A stretch of 8,075 nucleotides of DNA from Litorimonas sp964490745 (GCA_964490745.1 CAZBDT010000108.1:1-8075), one strand, 5' to 3'; numbered from the stretch's first letter, positions 1 to 4,981 are shown. Notes: generated by a model not told the origin, from the sequence alone. Made by a program: numbers and translations.

Positions 1-326
1 AAATCCATGAGGTTGCCATACCCCACTTCATTTTGCGCCAAAAGCACCAGCGTCCCATCCGGCTCGCTATGTATCTGACCGGGCTGTTTTGCCCCCTCTA
101 GATCAATGGTGAGCGTCAGGCCGATGATCGGCTGAAGCCCCTCACCCGTGACTTTTTCACAAAATTCGAGCGCCCCGCAGAGATTATTCGTATCTGTGAT
201 CGCCAAAGCCGGTTGACGATAGCGCACAGCTCGCTTGGCAGTTTCATCAATTTTCAGCGCCCCTTCCAACATAGAATAAGGAGAGCGCATCCGCAGGTGG
301 ACGAAATCGCGAACGGGTCGGGACAT
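1..326 (-). CDS. dnaE: DNA polymerase III alpha subunit, N-terminal part (partial)
   Basis: Replicative DNA polymerase catalytic subunit; only the first 108 codons are in the window, running off its left edge. The translation is the start of the PHP domain: FVHLRMRSPYSMLEGA (residues 8-23), PALAITDTNNLCGALEF (39-55), LQPIIG (64-69) and LVLLAQNEVGYGNLMD at the edge. This matches the DnaE1 (replicative) N-terminus and not the SOS mutagenesis paralogue DnaE2/ImuC, whose start differs. The ATG at 326 is supported by GGAGG (minus strand, 331-335) four bases upstream. The first PHP metal motif, HxH in active enzymes, reads R12-M13-R14, and the aspartate of the second motif is followed by Thr (D45-T46) where active domains have His. 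Proofreading by this domain is therefore unlikely; a separate epsilon subunit would be expected. The gene starts 25 bases after the small ORF upstream with no terminator between them, so the two are probably cotranscribed. Confidence 0.95.
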   Translation of the reverse strand, partial: MSRPVRDFVHLRMRSPYSMLEGALKIDETAKRAVRYRQPALAITDTNNLCGALEFCEKVTGEGLQPIIGLTLTIDLEGAKQPGQIHSEPDGTLVLLAQNEVGYGNLMD

Positions 327-330
327 TAAA

Positions 331-335
331 CCTCC
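331..335 (-). promoter_or_regulatory. Shine-Dalgarno site of dnaE
   Basis: GGAGG on the minus strand, four bases before the dnaE ATG. It fixes the start codon and lies in the 25-base gap after the upstream microprotein gene, so dnaE can be translated independently on a shared transcript. The spacing is on the short side. Confidence 0.75.
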
Positions 336-351
336 ATCATTGAAAGACGGA

Positions 352-447
352 TTAGCCGCCAATCACCATCATCCACATGGTTACAACGGCCACGAAGCCT
401 GCCAAGACGAGTGCGGAAGAAATGTCGTGGATGAGTTGACGTGTCAT
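352..447 (-). CDS. sidA: SidA-like SOS-induced inner-membrane microprotein (31 aa)
   Basis: A 31-codon ORF (ATG 445-447, TAA 352-354) with a good ribosome site: GAGGA at 455-459, seven bases before the ATG. The product has a short polar N-terminus (MTRQLIHD, residues 1-8) followed by one hydrophobic stretch (about residues 9-29, rich in Val, Ala and Met, with W25) ending in Gly-Gly. It therefore looks like a single-span inner-membrane peptide. A perfect LexA box lies 30 bases upstream, over the probable -10, and dnaE follows. Known: Caulobacter SidA is a 29-residue, LexA-controlled inner-membrane peptide that blocks division by acting on FtsW/FtsN. As I recall, its gene is also next to dnaE. 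Inferred: this is the SidA counterpart. I matched it on size, topology, operator and neighbour, not by residue-level alignment. The ORF is far below usual gene-calling size limits, so automatic annotation probably misses it. Confidence 0.75.
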   Translation of the reverse strand: MTRQLIHDISSALVLAGFVAVVTMWMMVIGG

Positions 448-454
448 AAGGTTT

Positions 455-459
455 TCCTC
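455..459 (-). promoter_or_regulatory. Shine-Dalgarno site of the SidA-like gene
   Basis: GAGGA on the minus strand, seven bases before the ATG at 447. This is strong, well-spaced support that the 31-codon ORF is translated. Confidence 0.7.
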
Positions 460-476
460 AGTTCAATTTTATAAGT

Positions 477-491
477 GTTCTATATTTGTTC
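477..491 (+). promoter_or_regulatory. LexA operator (SOS box), GTTC-N7-GTTC
   Basis: The plus strand reads GTTCTATATTTGTTC, an exact match to the direct-repeat LexA box of Alphaproteobacteria (GTTC, seven bases, GTTC). It lies 30-44 bases upstream of the SidA-like ATG, over the likely -10 and transcription start, where bound LexA would block transcription. This makes the SidA-like gene, and probably dnaE, a candidate member of the SOS regulon. Confidence 0.85.
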
Positions 492-516
492 TATATAAAT
501 GAGAACAAATCGTCAA
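488..516 (-). promoter_or_regulatory. Probable sigma-70 promoter of the SidA-like gene and dnaE
   Basis: On the minus strand TTGACG (511-516) is followed, after 17 bases, by TAGAAC (488-493). An alternative -10, TATAGA, lies at 490-495 with a 15-base spacer. Transcription would start near 480, about 30-35 bases before the ATG. The perfect LexA box covers the -10 and start region. The placement rests on hexamer matches only. Confidence 0.5.
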
Positions 517-517
517 C
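503..517 (-). promoter_or_regulatory. Second, imperfect LexA box
   Basis: On the minus strand this reads GTTGACGATTTGTTC: GTTG-N7-GTTC, one base from the consensus and in the opposite orientation to the perfect box 11 bases away. The two share the 3' half ATTTGTTC. It overlaps the probable -35 hexamer. It could be a weak second operator or chance similarity. Confidence 0.35.
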
Positions 518-803
518 ATCCTGTGAAGAAACGACCTGTGGATATTAAGGTTTGGGAGCGTGGGGGATGGGAGCGAGTCGGAGTTGTGGCGTTTGGCAAT
601 GGGCGGCTTCGGTAAGCGCAGCAAGAGAAAGACTCTTCTGATAAGGAGGATCGCTAGGTCTGATTTGGTGGCAAAGCGGACGTTAGATGAGCGGCTTATA
701 ACGCCCAAAAAAAACCTCTGGTAATTTTGGTTTTCTGAGCCGCACTTATCATAAGTATTCAAGTGGTTATTGTTGACCCGAGTAATTCTTGGTAGTAAAC
801 CTG
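518..803. other. Divergent intergenic region, no convincing gene
   Basis: Between the SidA-like promoter (minus) and the TPR gene (plus). Open frames here are short or have arginine/lysine-rich or unstructured translations without a well-placed ribosome site. Visible structure: GGGAGCG repeated at 554-560 and 569-575; an outer stem GCGGCT/AGCCGC (691-696 with 738-743) enclosing AAAACC/GGTTTT (711-716 with 729-734); and a perfect small palindrome ACTTAT-C-ATAAGT (744-756). TTGACC at 773-778 is a possible -35 for the TPR gene, but no good -10 follows it. No tRNA or known small RNA was recognised. Confidence 0.5.
744..756. repeat. Perfect 6-bp palindrome upstream of the TPR gene
   Basis: ACTTAT and ATAAGT separated by one C. 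It lies 47-60 bases before the ATG of the TPR gene, a position suited to an operator, but no regulator family can be assigned from the sequence. Confidence 0.4.
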
Positions 804-2162
804 ATGTTCAAAATTTTTAAAAATAAATTAAGTGACATAAAAATCAAATCGATTGTTGATGATGTTAACTTAATCTCGGAATCTGGAAATGATAATCTCA
901 AGTGGGAACTTATACAGCCTCTAATAAAAGGTTTGGCGGAGCATAAAATTGCGGCTCTAGGCATTATTGAACTGATCGATAAAGGTCACTTCAGCATTGA
1001 TCAAGCTTCTGAACTATTATCCAAAATTTACCAAGCCTACGATGATGATGATGTTATTATAGAAATTGGAAAAACTTTAGAGTCTGCGAGGGATATTGAT
1101 GATCTCAATGCGCCCCCTCCTACAGACCCATTATTCAACAATATTGTTCGTCGTCTCTCCTCAATTGCATCGCGTGAAAACGGCACAGAGGCAGAAATGA
1201 AAGTTTATGAAGGCCTTTCTACAGCTGCTCGCCTTTGCGCTCGTCAACATGACAAAATTGCTAATCAGAGCTATGCGCGGATTACAGAGCTGTATCCAAA
1301 AGCTTCATGGGCGCATTATGGCCAAGGTCTCTTTTTCAAAACACGAGCGCGTTTCGAAGAAGGCGTTAAGGCTAATCAGGCGGCAATTTCTCTAACAGAT
1401 AACCCGACTCAAGCTTATTTTTGGAATCTTGGAATTTGTGCGACTGGCTCAGGGCAAGGTGAGATTGCCTTAAAAGTCTGGAAAGAGCAGGGGCAGAAAA
1501 TTGAGATGGGGCGATTTGATTTACCTGAAGGCGGGTATCCATCTTGCAAAGTTAGGCTTGCTCAATTTCCATTATCGGAACGCAATGTAAACAATGACCA
1601 TCCCGGACTCGAAGAGACAGTCTGGATTGAAAGATTAAGCCCGTGCCATGGCATTATTCGGAGTGTGCTTTTTGATGATTTAGGTGTTGATTATGGTGAC
1701 GTCATTTTGTTTGACGGCGCACCTATCACTTACCACAAATATGGTGACGAGAAAATTGCTGTATTTCCGCACTTAGCAACTTTAAAAAAACAGAATTATC
1801 AATTTTATGACTTCAAAGGCACACAAGATGAGTCTGGTAGGCTTGGACGCATAAGTTCAATTTTAGACGATGATGCAGTTATTTATTCGCACACAGAAAA
1901 TTTTAAAATTTTATGCGCAACTTGTTGGCGTGACGAAGATACGCAACACCAACATGACGAAACGGAAGAGAAACATGTGGTGTCTGGCCGGATAGCCGCC
2001 CCCCCTAACGTGGATCCAAAAAAACTTCTGGATCAAATTGATGTAGCTATAAGAAACGAACCTCAGAACAGAGTTTTTTCTCCCGACCTATGCCGCGCAG
2101 CAGGTTTTGAGCACCGCGCAATTATTGAGAGTCGCCGGTTCAATATGTTGAGTTCCGAATAA
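804..2162 (+). CDS. TPR-containing protein of unknown function, AT-rich (probably acquired)
   Basis: A 452-residue soluble protein with no signal peptide or membrane span. I chose the ATG at 804; an in-frame TTG at 789 would add five residues (MVVNL), and neither start has a clear ribosome site. Residues 1-110 are acidic and helical (YDDDDVIIEIGKTLESA within it). Residues about 155-235 look like TPR helices: SYARITELYPKASWAHYGQG, then FEEGVKANQAAISL and YFWNLGICATGSGQGEIALK. From about 250 to the end is a compact unassigned domain: GLEETVWIERLSPCHGIIRS, GVDYGDVILFDGAPITYH, a Cys/His cluster C371-x2-C374 with H382, H384 and H391, then HVVSGRIAAPPNVDPKKLLD. Sampled 60-base blocks are about 30-47% G+C, against about 60% in the permease gene, which suggests horizontal transfer. 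I have a vague memory of similar TPR proteins in Myxococcota and other Proteobacteria but no function, and I assign none. Confidence 0.85.
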   Translation: MFKIFKNKLSDIKIKSIVDDVNLISESGNDNLKWELIQPLIKGLAEHKIAALGIIELIDKGHFSIDQASELLSKIYQAYDDDDVIIEIGKTLESARDIDDLNAPPPTDPLFNNIVRRLSSIASRENGTEAEMKVYEGLSTAARLCARQHDKIANQSYARITELYPKASWAHYGQGLFFKTRARFEEGVKANQAAISLTDNPTQAYFWNLGICATGSGQGEIALKVWKEQGQKIEMGRFDLPEGGYPSCKVRLAQFPLSERNVNNDHPGLEETVWIERLSPCHGIIRSVLFDDLGVDYGDVILFDGAPITYHKYGDEKIAVFPHLATLKKQNYQFYDFKGTQDESGRLGRISSILDDDAVIYSHTENFKILCATCWRDEDTQHQHDETEEKHVVSGRIAAPPNVDPKKLLDQIDVAIRNEPQNRVFSPDLCRAAGFEHRAIIESRRFNMLSSE

Positions 2163-2490
2163 CTTCGTGGCGTTTGCTTGCTAAAGCGTAATAGGAACGA
2201 CTTAAAATCGCACCATTTAAGCCACTGAACTAATATCTCCTATGGGGATACTTCTACCACAACTGATAGCCCAAAACGACTCTGGCGAGGCGAGATTCTG
2301 AGGTCGGAATCGTTCAAATTTCAAACCTTCAAAACTATATCCCCATTTCGGGCGAGATTCCCGCGACGAAAAATTTCATTTTTTCAGGGCGTTGTAAAAA
2401 ACATCTAAGAGATGCATCCTCACTTTGGGGTTATGGGGTCATATTTATTCTTGTCTTCTTTCACAGGGCGGTCATGTGCACGCGGAATGC
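2163..2490. other. Intergenic region with scattered inverted and direct repeats, no gene seen
   Basis: No open frame here looks coding. Visible elements: an AT-rich inverted repeat CTTAAA/TTTAAG (2201-2206 with 2216-2221) after the TPR gene, not followed by a T-run and so not a good terminator; ATGGGGATA (2242-2250) exactly complementary to TATCCCCAT (2338-2346); the 10-mer GGCGAGATTC at 2289-2298 and 2351-2360, the second inside a small CGGG/CCCG hairpin (2349-2363); and CATCT-AAG-AGATG (2402-2414). Together these could be a structured RNA or old element debris. No known RNA family was recognised. Confidence 0.4.
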
Positions 2491-2519
2491 CTGCAATCGA
2501 TCCTGTGAATCGATTGCAG
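2491..2519. repeat. Hairpin 1 of three: 10-bp perfect arms
   Basis: CTGCAATCGA (2491-2500) and TCGATTGCAG (2510-2519) are exact reverse complements around a 9-base spacer. Each arm carries an AATCGA core centred on CG, as in many LacI-family operators, so this could be a paired operator rather than an RNA hairpin. Confidence 0.7.
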
Positions 2520-2526
2520 TGGAGCG

Positions 2527-2547
2527 CCGAACCGCTATGCGGTTCGG
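2527..2547. repeat. Hairpin 2 of three: 9-bp perfect arms
   Basis: CCGAACCGC (2527-2535) and GCGGTTCGG (2539-2547) around the triloop TAT form a very stable GC-rich hairpin. Part of it, TATGCGGTTCG, recurs exactly at 2901-2911 beyond the repeat cluster. No T-run follows it on the plus strand, so it is not a typical intrinsic terminator. Confidence 0.7.
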
Positions 2548-2555
2548 TACCTCAA

Positions 2556-2578
2556 CAAATCGATTAACAATCGAGTTG
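2556..2578. repeat. Hairpin 3 of three, abutting the assembly gap
   Basis: CAAATCGATT (2556-2565) pairs with AATCGAGTTG (2569-2578) around AAC, with one mismatch. It again contains the AATCGATT core. It runs directly into the N run, so the structure may continue into missing sequence. Confidence 0.6.
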
Positions 2579-2588
2579 NNNNNNNNNN
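2579..2588. other. Assembly gap (10 N)
   Basis: Ten unresolved bases right after three adjacent hairpins. A round number of N usually marks a scaffold join of unknown size, so flanking sequences may not be truly adjacent and a gene or larger repeat may be missing. Any open frame read across it is meaningless. Confidence 0.9.
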
Positions 2589-2709
2589 AAAACCATTTGC
2601 ACATTTTCCAGTTCCACTGGAGCCTGAAACCACCCTCGCGAACATCCTATTTAATACTGAGACGAAAGAGAGACACGAAAAAGAAACAGGGCAAACCTAA
2701 CGAATTAAT
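2589..2709. other. Short intergenic stretch between gap and repeat cluster, nothing recognised
   Basis: About 120 bases with no recognisable gene, RNA or repeat. Open frames through it depend on reading across the N gap. Confidence 0.4.
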
Positions 2710-2714
2710 CAATT

Positions 2715-2750
2715 GTCATCCCGCACGGAACGAAGGGGAGATGCGGGACC
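2715..2750 (+). repeat. Palindromic repeat unit A (GTCATCCCGCA ... TGCGGGACC)
   Basis: GTCATCCCGCA (2715-2725) and TGCGGGACC (2742-2750) flank a 16-base variable centre. The termini resemble the GTCATCCCG-type dispersed palindromes found between genes in many Alphaproteobacteria (established in general; the exact family is not identified). With unit B it forms a larger inverted repeat: CAATTGTCATCCCGCAC (2710-2726) is exactly complementary to 2816-2832. Confidence 0.75.
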
Positions 2751-2788
2751 TATCGTATGTTCAATCAAGCTTGCGCTTATAAACGTTA

Positions 2789-2827
2789 GGGCCCGCATCG
2801 GCAGGCTTCGCCTTTGTGCGGGATGAC
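2789..2827 (-). repeat. Palindromic repeat unit B (inverted relative to A)
   Basis: On the minus strand it starts GTCATCCCGCA, like unit A, and ends in TGCGGGCCC, with a different centre. It lies head to head with unit A, so the 17-bp outer arms (2710-2726 and 2816-2832) could fold into one large stem-loop. Confidence 0.75.
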
Positions 2828-2847
2828 AATTGGATAGGCAAATGACA

Positions 2848-2895
2848 CGTCCCGCATTTAGCTGTTTGCGCCTCGAAACAACGATGCGGGATGAC
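2848..2895 (-). repeat. Palindromic repeat unit C (same orientation as B)
   Basis: On the minus strand it starts GTCATCCCGCAT and ends ATGCGGGACG, with a longer centre (about 27 bases). The termini match units A and B while the centres differ, as expected for separately inserted or diverged copies of a short mobile palindrome. It ends 85 bases before the permease ATG. Confidence 0.75.
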
Positions 2896-2980
2896 AATAA
2901 TATGCGGTTCGATTAATACCTCTATGCGCGCCAAATAAAGCGGTCTCGACTCTTTGGCGAGGGAGCGTCATAGGTTTGGC

Positions 2981-4309
2981 ATGACTCGCAGTAATTTTAC
3001 GCCGCGCACAGCGACGGCCATTATCATCGCGAATATGATTGGGGTCGGTGTGTTTACCGCGCTTGGCTATCAACTCGCCGATATAGATAGCCTGTTTGCT
3101 GTGATGATGTTGTGGATCATCGGTGGTCTCGCGGCCCTTTGTGGCGCGCTATCCTATGCAGAATTAGGCGCGTCCCTGCCCCGATCCGGCGGCGAATATA
3201 CCTTTTTGGGCGAGGCCTATCATCCGGCGGCGGGGTTCATTTCCGGTTGGGTCAGCGCCACGATTGGCTTTGCCGCTCCCACCGCCGTTGTTGCGATTGC
3301 CTTTGCGAAATATGCGGGCGCGATCTTGCCGGCGGGTTTGGGCGACACGTCTCAGAAAGCCCTCGCCTGCGCGCTGGTCATCATATTGGCGCTCTTACAT
3401 GCGCGGTCGCGTCGCGTTTCGGGGACGACACAGACGGCGTTCACCGCGATTAAGATCGCCCTTATCGCCGCCTTTATCCTCGCCGCTTTTCTGTTGAGCG
3501 CGACACCGCAGAATTTGGACCTCGCGCCGAAAGCCAGCGACCCGTCTGTCATGCTAAGCGTGCCTTATGGGATCGCGCTGATCTATGTGTCTTACGCCTA
3601 TACGGGTTGGAATGCGGCGACCTATATTTCCGGCGAGTTGGAGCGTCCGCAGCGCGACCTCCCGCGGATTTTGTTTGTCGGGACAGCCCTTGTGACGGTG
3701 CTATATGTGCTGCTGAACCTAGCCTTTCTCTATGCCGCGCCTGCCGATGATCTGCGGGGTAAAGTCGAGATTGGCTATATCGTAGCAGACGCCATTTTCG
3801 GCGAGACGGGCGGGCGTTTGGTGGGAGCGATGTTGGCGTTACTCCTCATCTCCACCGTGAGCGCCATGACCCTCGCCGGACCGCGGGCTTTGCAAGCCGT
3901 GGGCGAAGATTACCGCGCCATGTCATGGCTCGCGCGTAGCACGGCAGAGGGCGTGCCTTGGGCGGCTATTCTGTTCCAATCGGGGATCGCTGTGTTCTTT
4001 ATCCTGACCCAGACCTTTGATCAGATCCTCGTCTTTGCGGGGGCGATGCTCGCCTTTAACAGCCTGCTCGCCATTTTGGGTCTGTTCGTCCTGCGCTGGC
4101 GGCAACCTGATCTACCTCGCCCTTACAAGACGTGGGGCTATCCCCTCGTCCCGCTGATCTATCTGAGCATTACAGCGATAACGCTCGTCTTTGTCGTGAT
4201 GGACAGGCCGAAAGCCGCTCTGGGCGGAGTGGGTTTAATCGCAGTTGGATTTTCCTTTTGGGCTTTATCCGAAGGTCTCAATCGTCGGCGCCGTCCACGG
4301 CACGACTAA
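2981..4309 (+). CDS. APC-superfamily amino acid permease
   Basis: A 442-residue inner-membrane transporter with about 12 hydrophobic spans (roughly 10-32, 38-60, 84-111, 126-141, 155-174, 193-215, 229-253, 280-300, 328-345, 347-372, 388-406, 411-430). Family signatures: NMIGVGVFTALG in span 1 (substrate-binding loop), SYAELGASLPRSGGEYTFLG (58-77), GWNAATYISGE followed by RDLPRI (209-230), and RPYKTWGYPLVPLIY (380-394). It probably takes up an amino acid by proton or sodium symport, or by exchange; the substrate cannot be read from sequence. The ATG at 2981 is preferred because alignment to the family begins there; a TTG at 2954 would add nine residues of weak character. The ribosome site is poor (TAGG six bases upstream). 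ATGACA (2891-2896) and TAATAC (2914-2919), 17 bases apart, are a weak possible promoter, the first hexamer lying in repeat unit C. The last 14 codons overlap the 3' end of lolD; the tail is RRRRPRHD. Confidence 0.9.
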   Translation: MTRSNFTPRTATAIIIANMIGVGVFTALGYQLADIDSLFAVMMLWIIGGLAALCGALSYAELGASLPRSGGEYTFLGEAYHPAAGFISGWVSATIGFAAPTAVVAIAFAKYAGAILPAGLGDTSQKALACALVIILALLHARSRRVSGTTQTAFTAIKIALIAAFILAAFLLSATPQNLDLAPKASDPSVMLSVPYGIALIYVSYAYTGWNAATYISGELERPQRDLPRILFVGTALVTVLYVLLNLAFLYAAPADDLRGKVEIGYIVADAIFGETGGRLVGAMLALLLISTVSAMTLAGPRALQAVGEDYRAMSWLARSTAEGVPWAAILFQSGIAVFFILTQTFDQILVFAGAMLAFNSLLAILGLFVLRWRQPDLPRPYKTWGYPLVPLIYLSITAITLVFVVMDRPKAALGGVGLIAVGFSFWALSEGLNRRRRPRHD

Positions 4310-4981
4310 GCCGTCACGGACCGTCAGGACACGCGTGAAGAACGGCACGAGGTTCATATTATGGGTTGCAATCAGGGCTGCCACGCCCTCATTTCGGGTG
4401 AGATCTAACAGGCTGCGGAAGACAGAATCTGAGGTCGCAGGGTCGAGATTTCCGGTCGGTTCATCCCCTAATAATATCTGAGGTCGGTTCGCTAATGCGC
4501 GCGCAATCGCAACGCGCTGCTGCTCGCCGCCTGACATCTGGCTAGGGCGGTGGGTCATGCGCTCCGCCAGCCCCATATTTGTGAGCAAGCGCGCAGCTTC
4601 CGCCTCGGCTGTTTTGCCTGATACACCTGCAATCATTTGCGGGATGGCGACATTTTCCAGCGCTGTGAACTCTTTCTGCAAGTGATGGAATTGATAGACA
4701 ATGCCGACACTTTCACGGCGGATGCGCGTGCGTTCATCATCCGAGAGCTTCAGACATTCTCGCCCGTTAATATAGACCTCCCCTGCATTAGGCGTCTCTA
4801 ACAGGCCCGCCGCATGGAGCAATGTCGACTTCCCCGAACCGGACGGCCCGATCAAGCCGACAAGCTCGCCGGGATAAATGTCAATATCCGCGCCTGCCAT
4901 GACGGTCAGTGTTCCCCCACCGGAGGGGTAGGAGCGATGCAGGTTGCGCACAGATAGAACGGGTCTGGACGGCTTCGTCAT
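4265..4981 (-). CDS. lolD: Lipoprotein-releasing ABC transporter, ATP-binding subunit LolD
   Basis: Cytoplasmic ATPase that, with the LolC/E membrane subunits, extracts outer-membrane lipoproteins from the inner membrane for hand-over to the carrier LolA. The 238 residues are of normal family length. Motifs: Walker A GPSGSGKST (45-53), Q-loop Gln at 97 in YQFHHLQKEF, signature SGGEQQ (150-155), Walker B ILLGDE (169-174) followed by PTGNLD, and the switch His in ATHN (207). FHHLQKEFTALENV is characteristic of LolD within the LolD/MacB/FtsE group, and the permease gene directly upstream agrees. The start ATG overlaps the lolC stop (TAATG on the minus strand), so translation is probably coupled. 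The 3' end overlaps the convergent permease gene by 45 bases, with no terminator visible between them. Confidence 0.95.
   Translation of the reverse strand: MTKPSRPVLSVRNLHRSYPSGGGTLTVMAGADIDIYPGELVGLIGPSGSGKSTLLHAAGLLETPNAGEVYINGRECLKLSDDERTRIRRESVGIVYQFHHLQKEFTALENVAIPQMIAGVSGKTAEAEAARLLTNMGLAERMTHRPSQMSGGEQQRVAIARALANRPQILLGDEPTGNLDPATSDSVFRSLLDLTRNEGVAALIATHNMNLVPFFTRVLTVRDGLVVPWTAPTIETFG

Noticed and set aside
1..326. Possibility that this is the SOS mutasome polymerase dnaE2/imuC because of the LexA box
   Set aside because: The N-terminal sequence (HLRMRSPYSMLEGA, ITDTNNLCGALEF) is of the replicative DnaE1 type, and no imuA/imuB is adjacent.
599..724. 41-codon ORF on the plus strand, very basic (starts MGGFGKRSKRK)
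   Set aside because: No ribosome site at a usable distance, low-complexity arginine/lysine composition, and it ends inside an imperfect hairpin. More likely non-coding.
469..762. 97-codon ORF on the minus strand upstream of the SidA-like gene
   Set aside because: It runs through the LexA box and promoter and has an unstructured, unfamiliar translation. A chance open frame.
2201..2221. Possible terminator after the TPR gene (CTTAAA/TTTAAG)
   Set aside because: The stem is AT-only with an internal spacer and no T-run follows; not a credible intrinsic terminator.
2467..2530. tRNA-like appearance of the GGCG...CGCC stretch with a hairpin
   Set aside because: No acceptor, D-arm or T-arm arrangement and no T-loop consensus can be fitted.
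2474..2782. 102-codon ORF on the plus strand
   Set aside because: It is read across ten N and through a palindromic repeat unit; the translation has no protein-like features.
2709..3073. Minus-strand ORFs of 62 and 71 codons over the repeat cluster
   Set aside because: They consist largely of translated repeat sequence (CHPA... motifs from the GTCATCCCGC termini) and antisense of the permease start.
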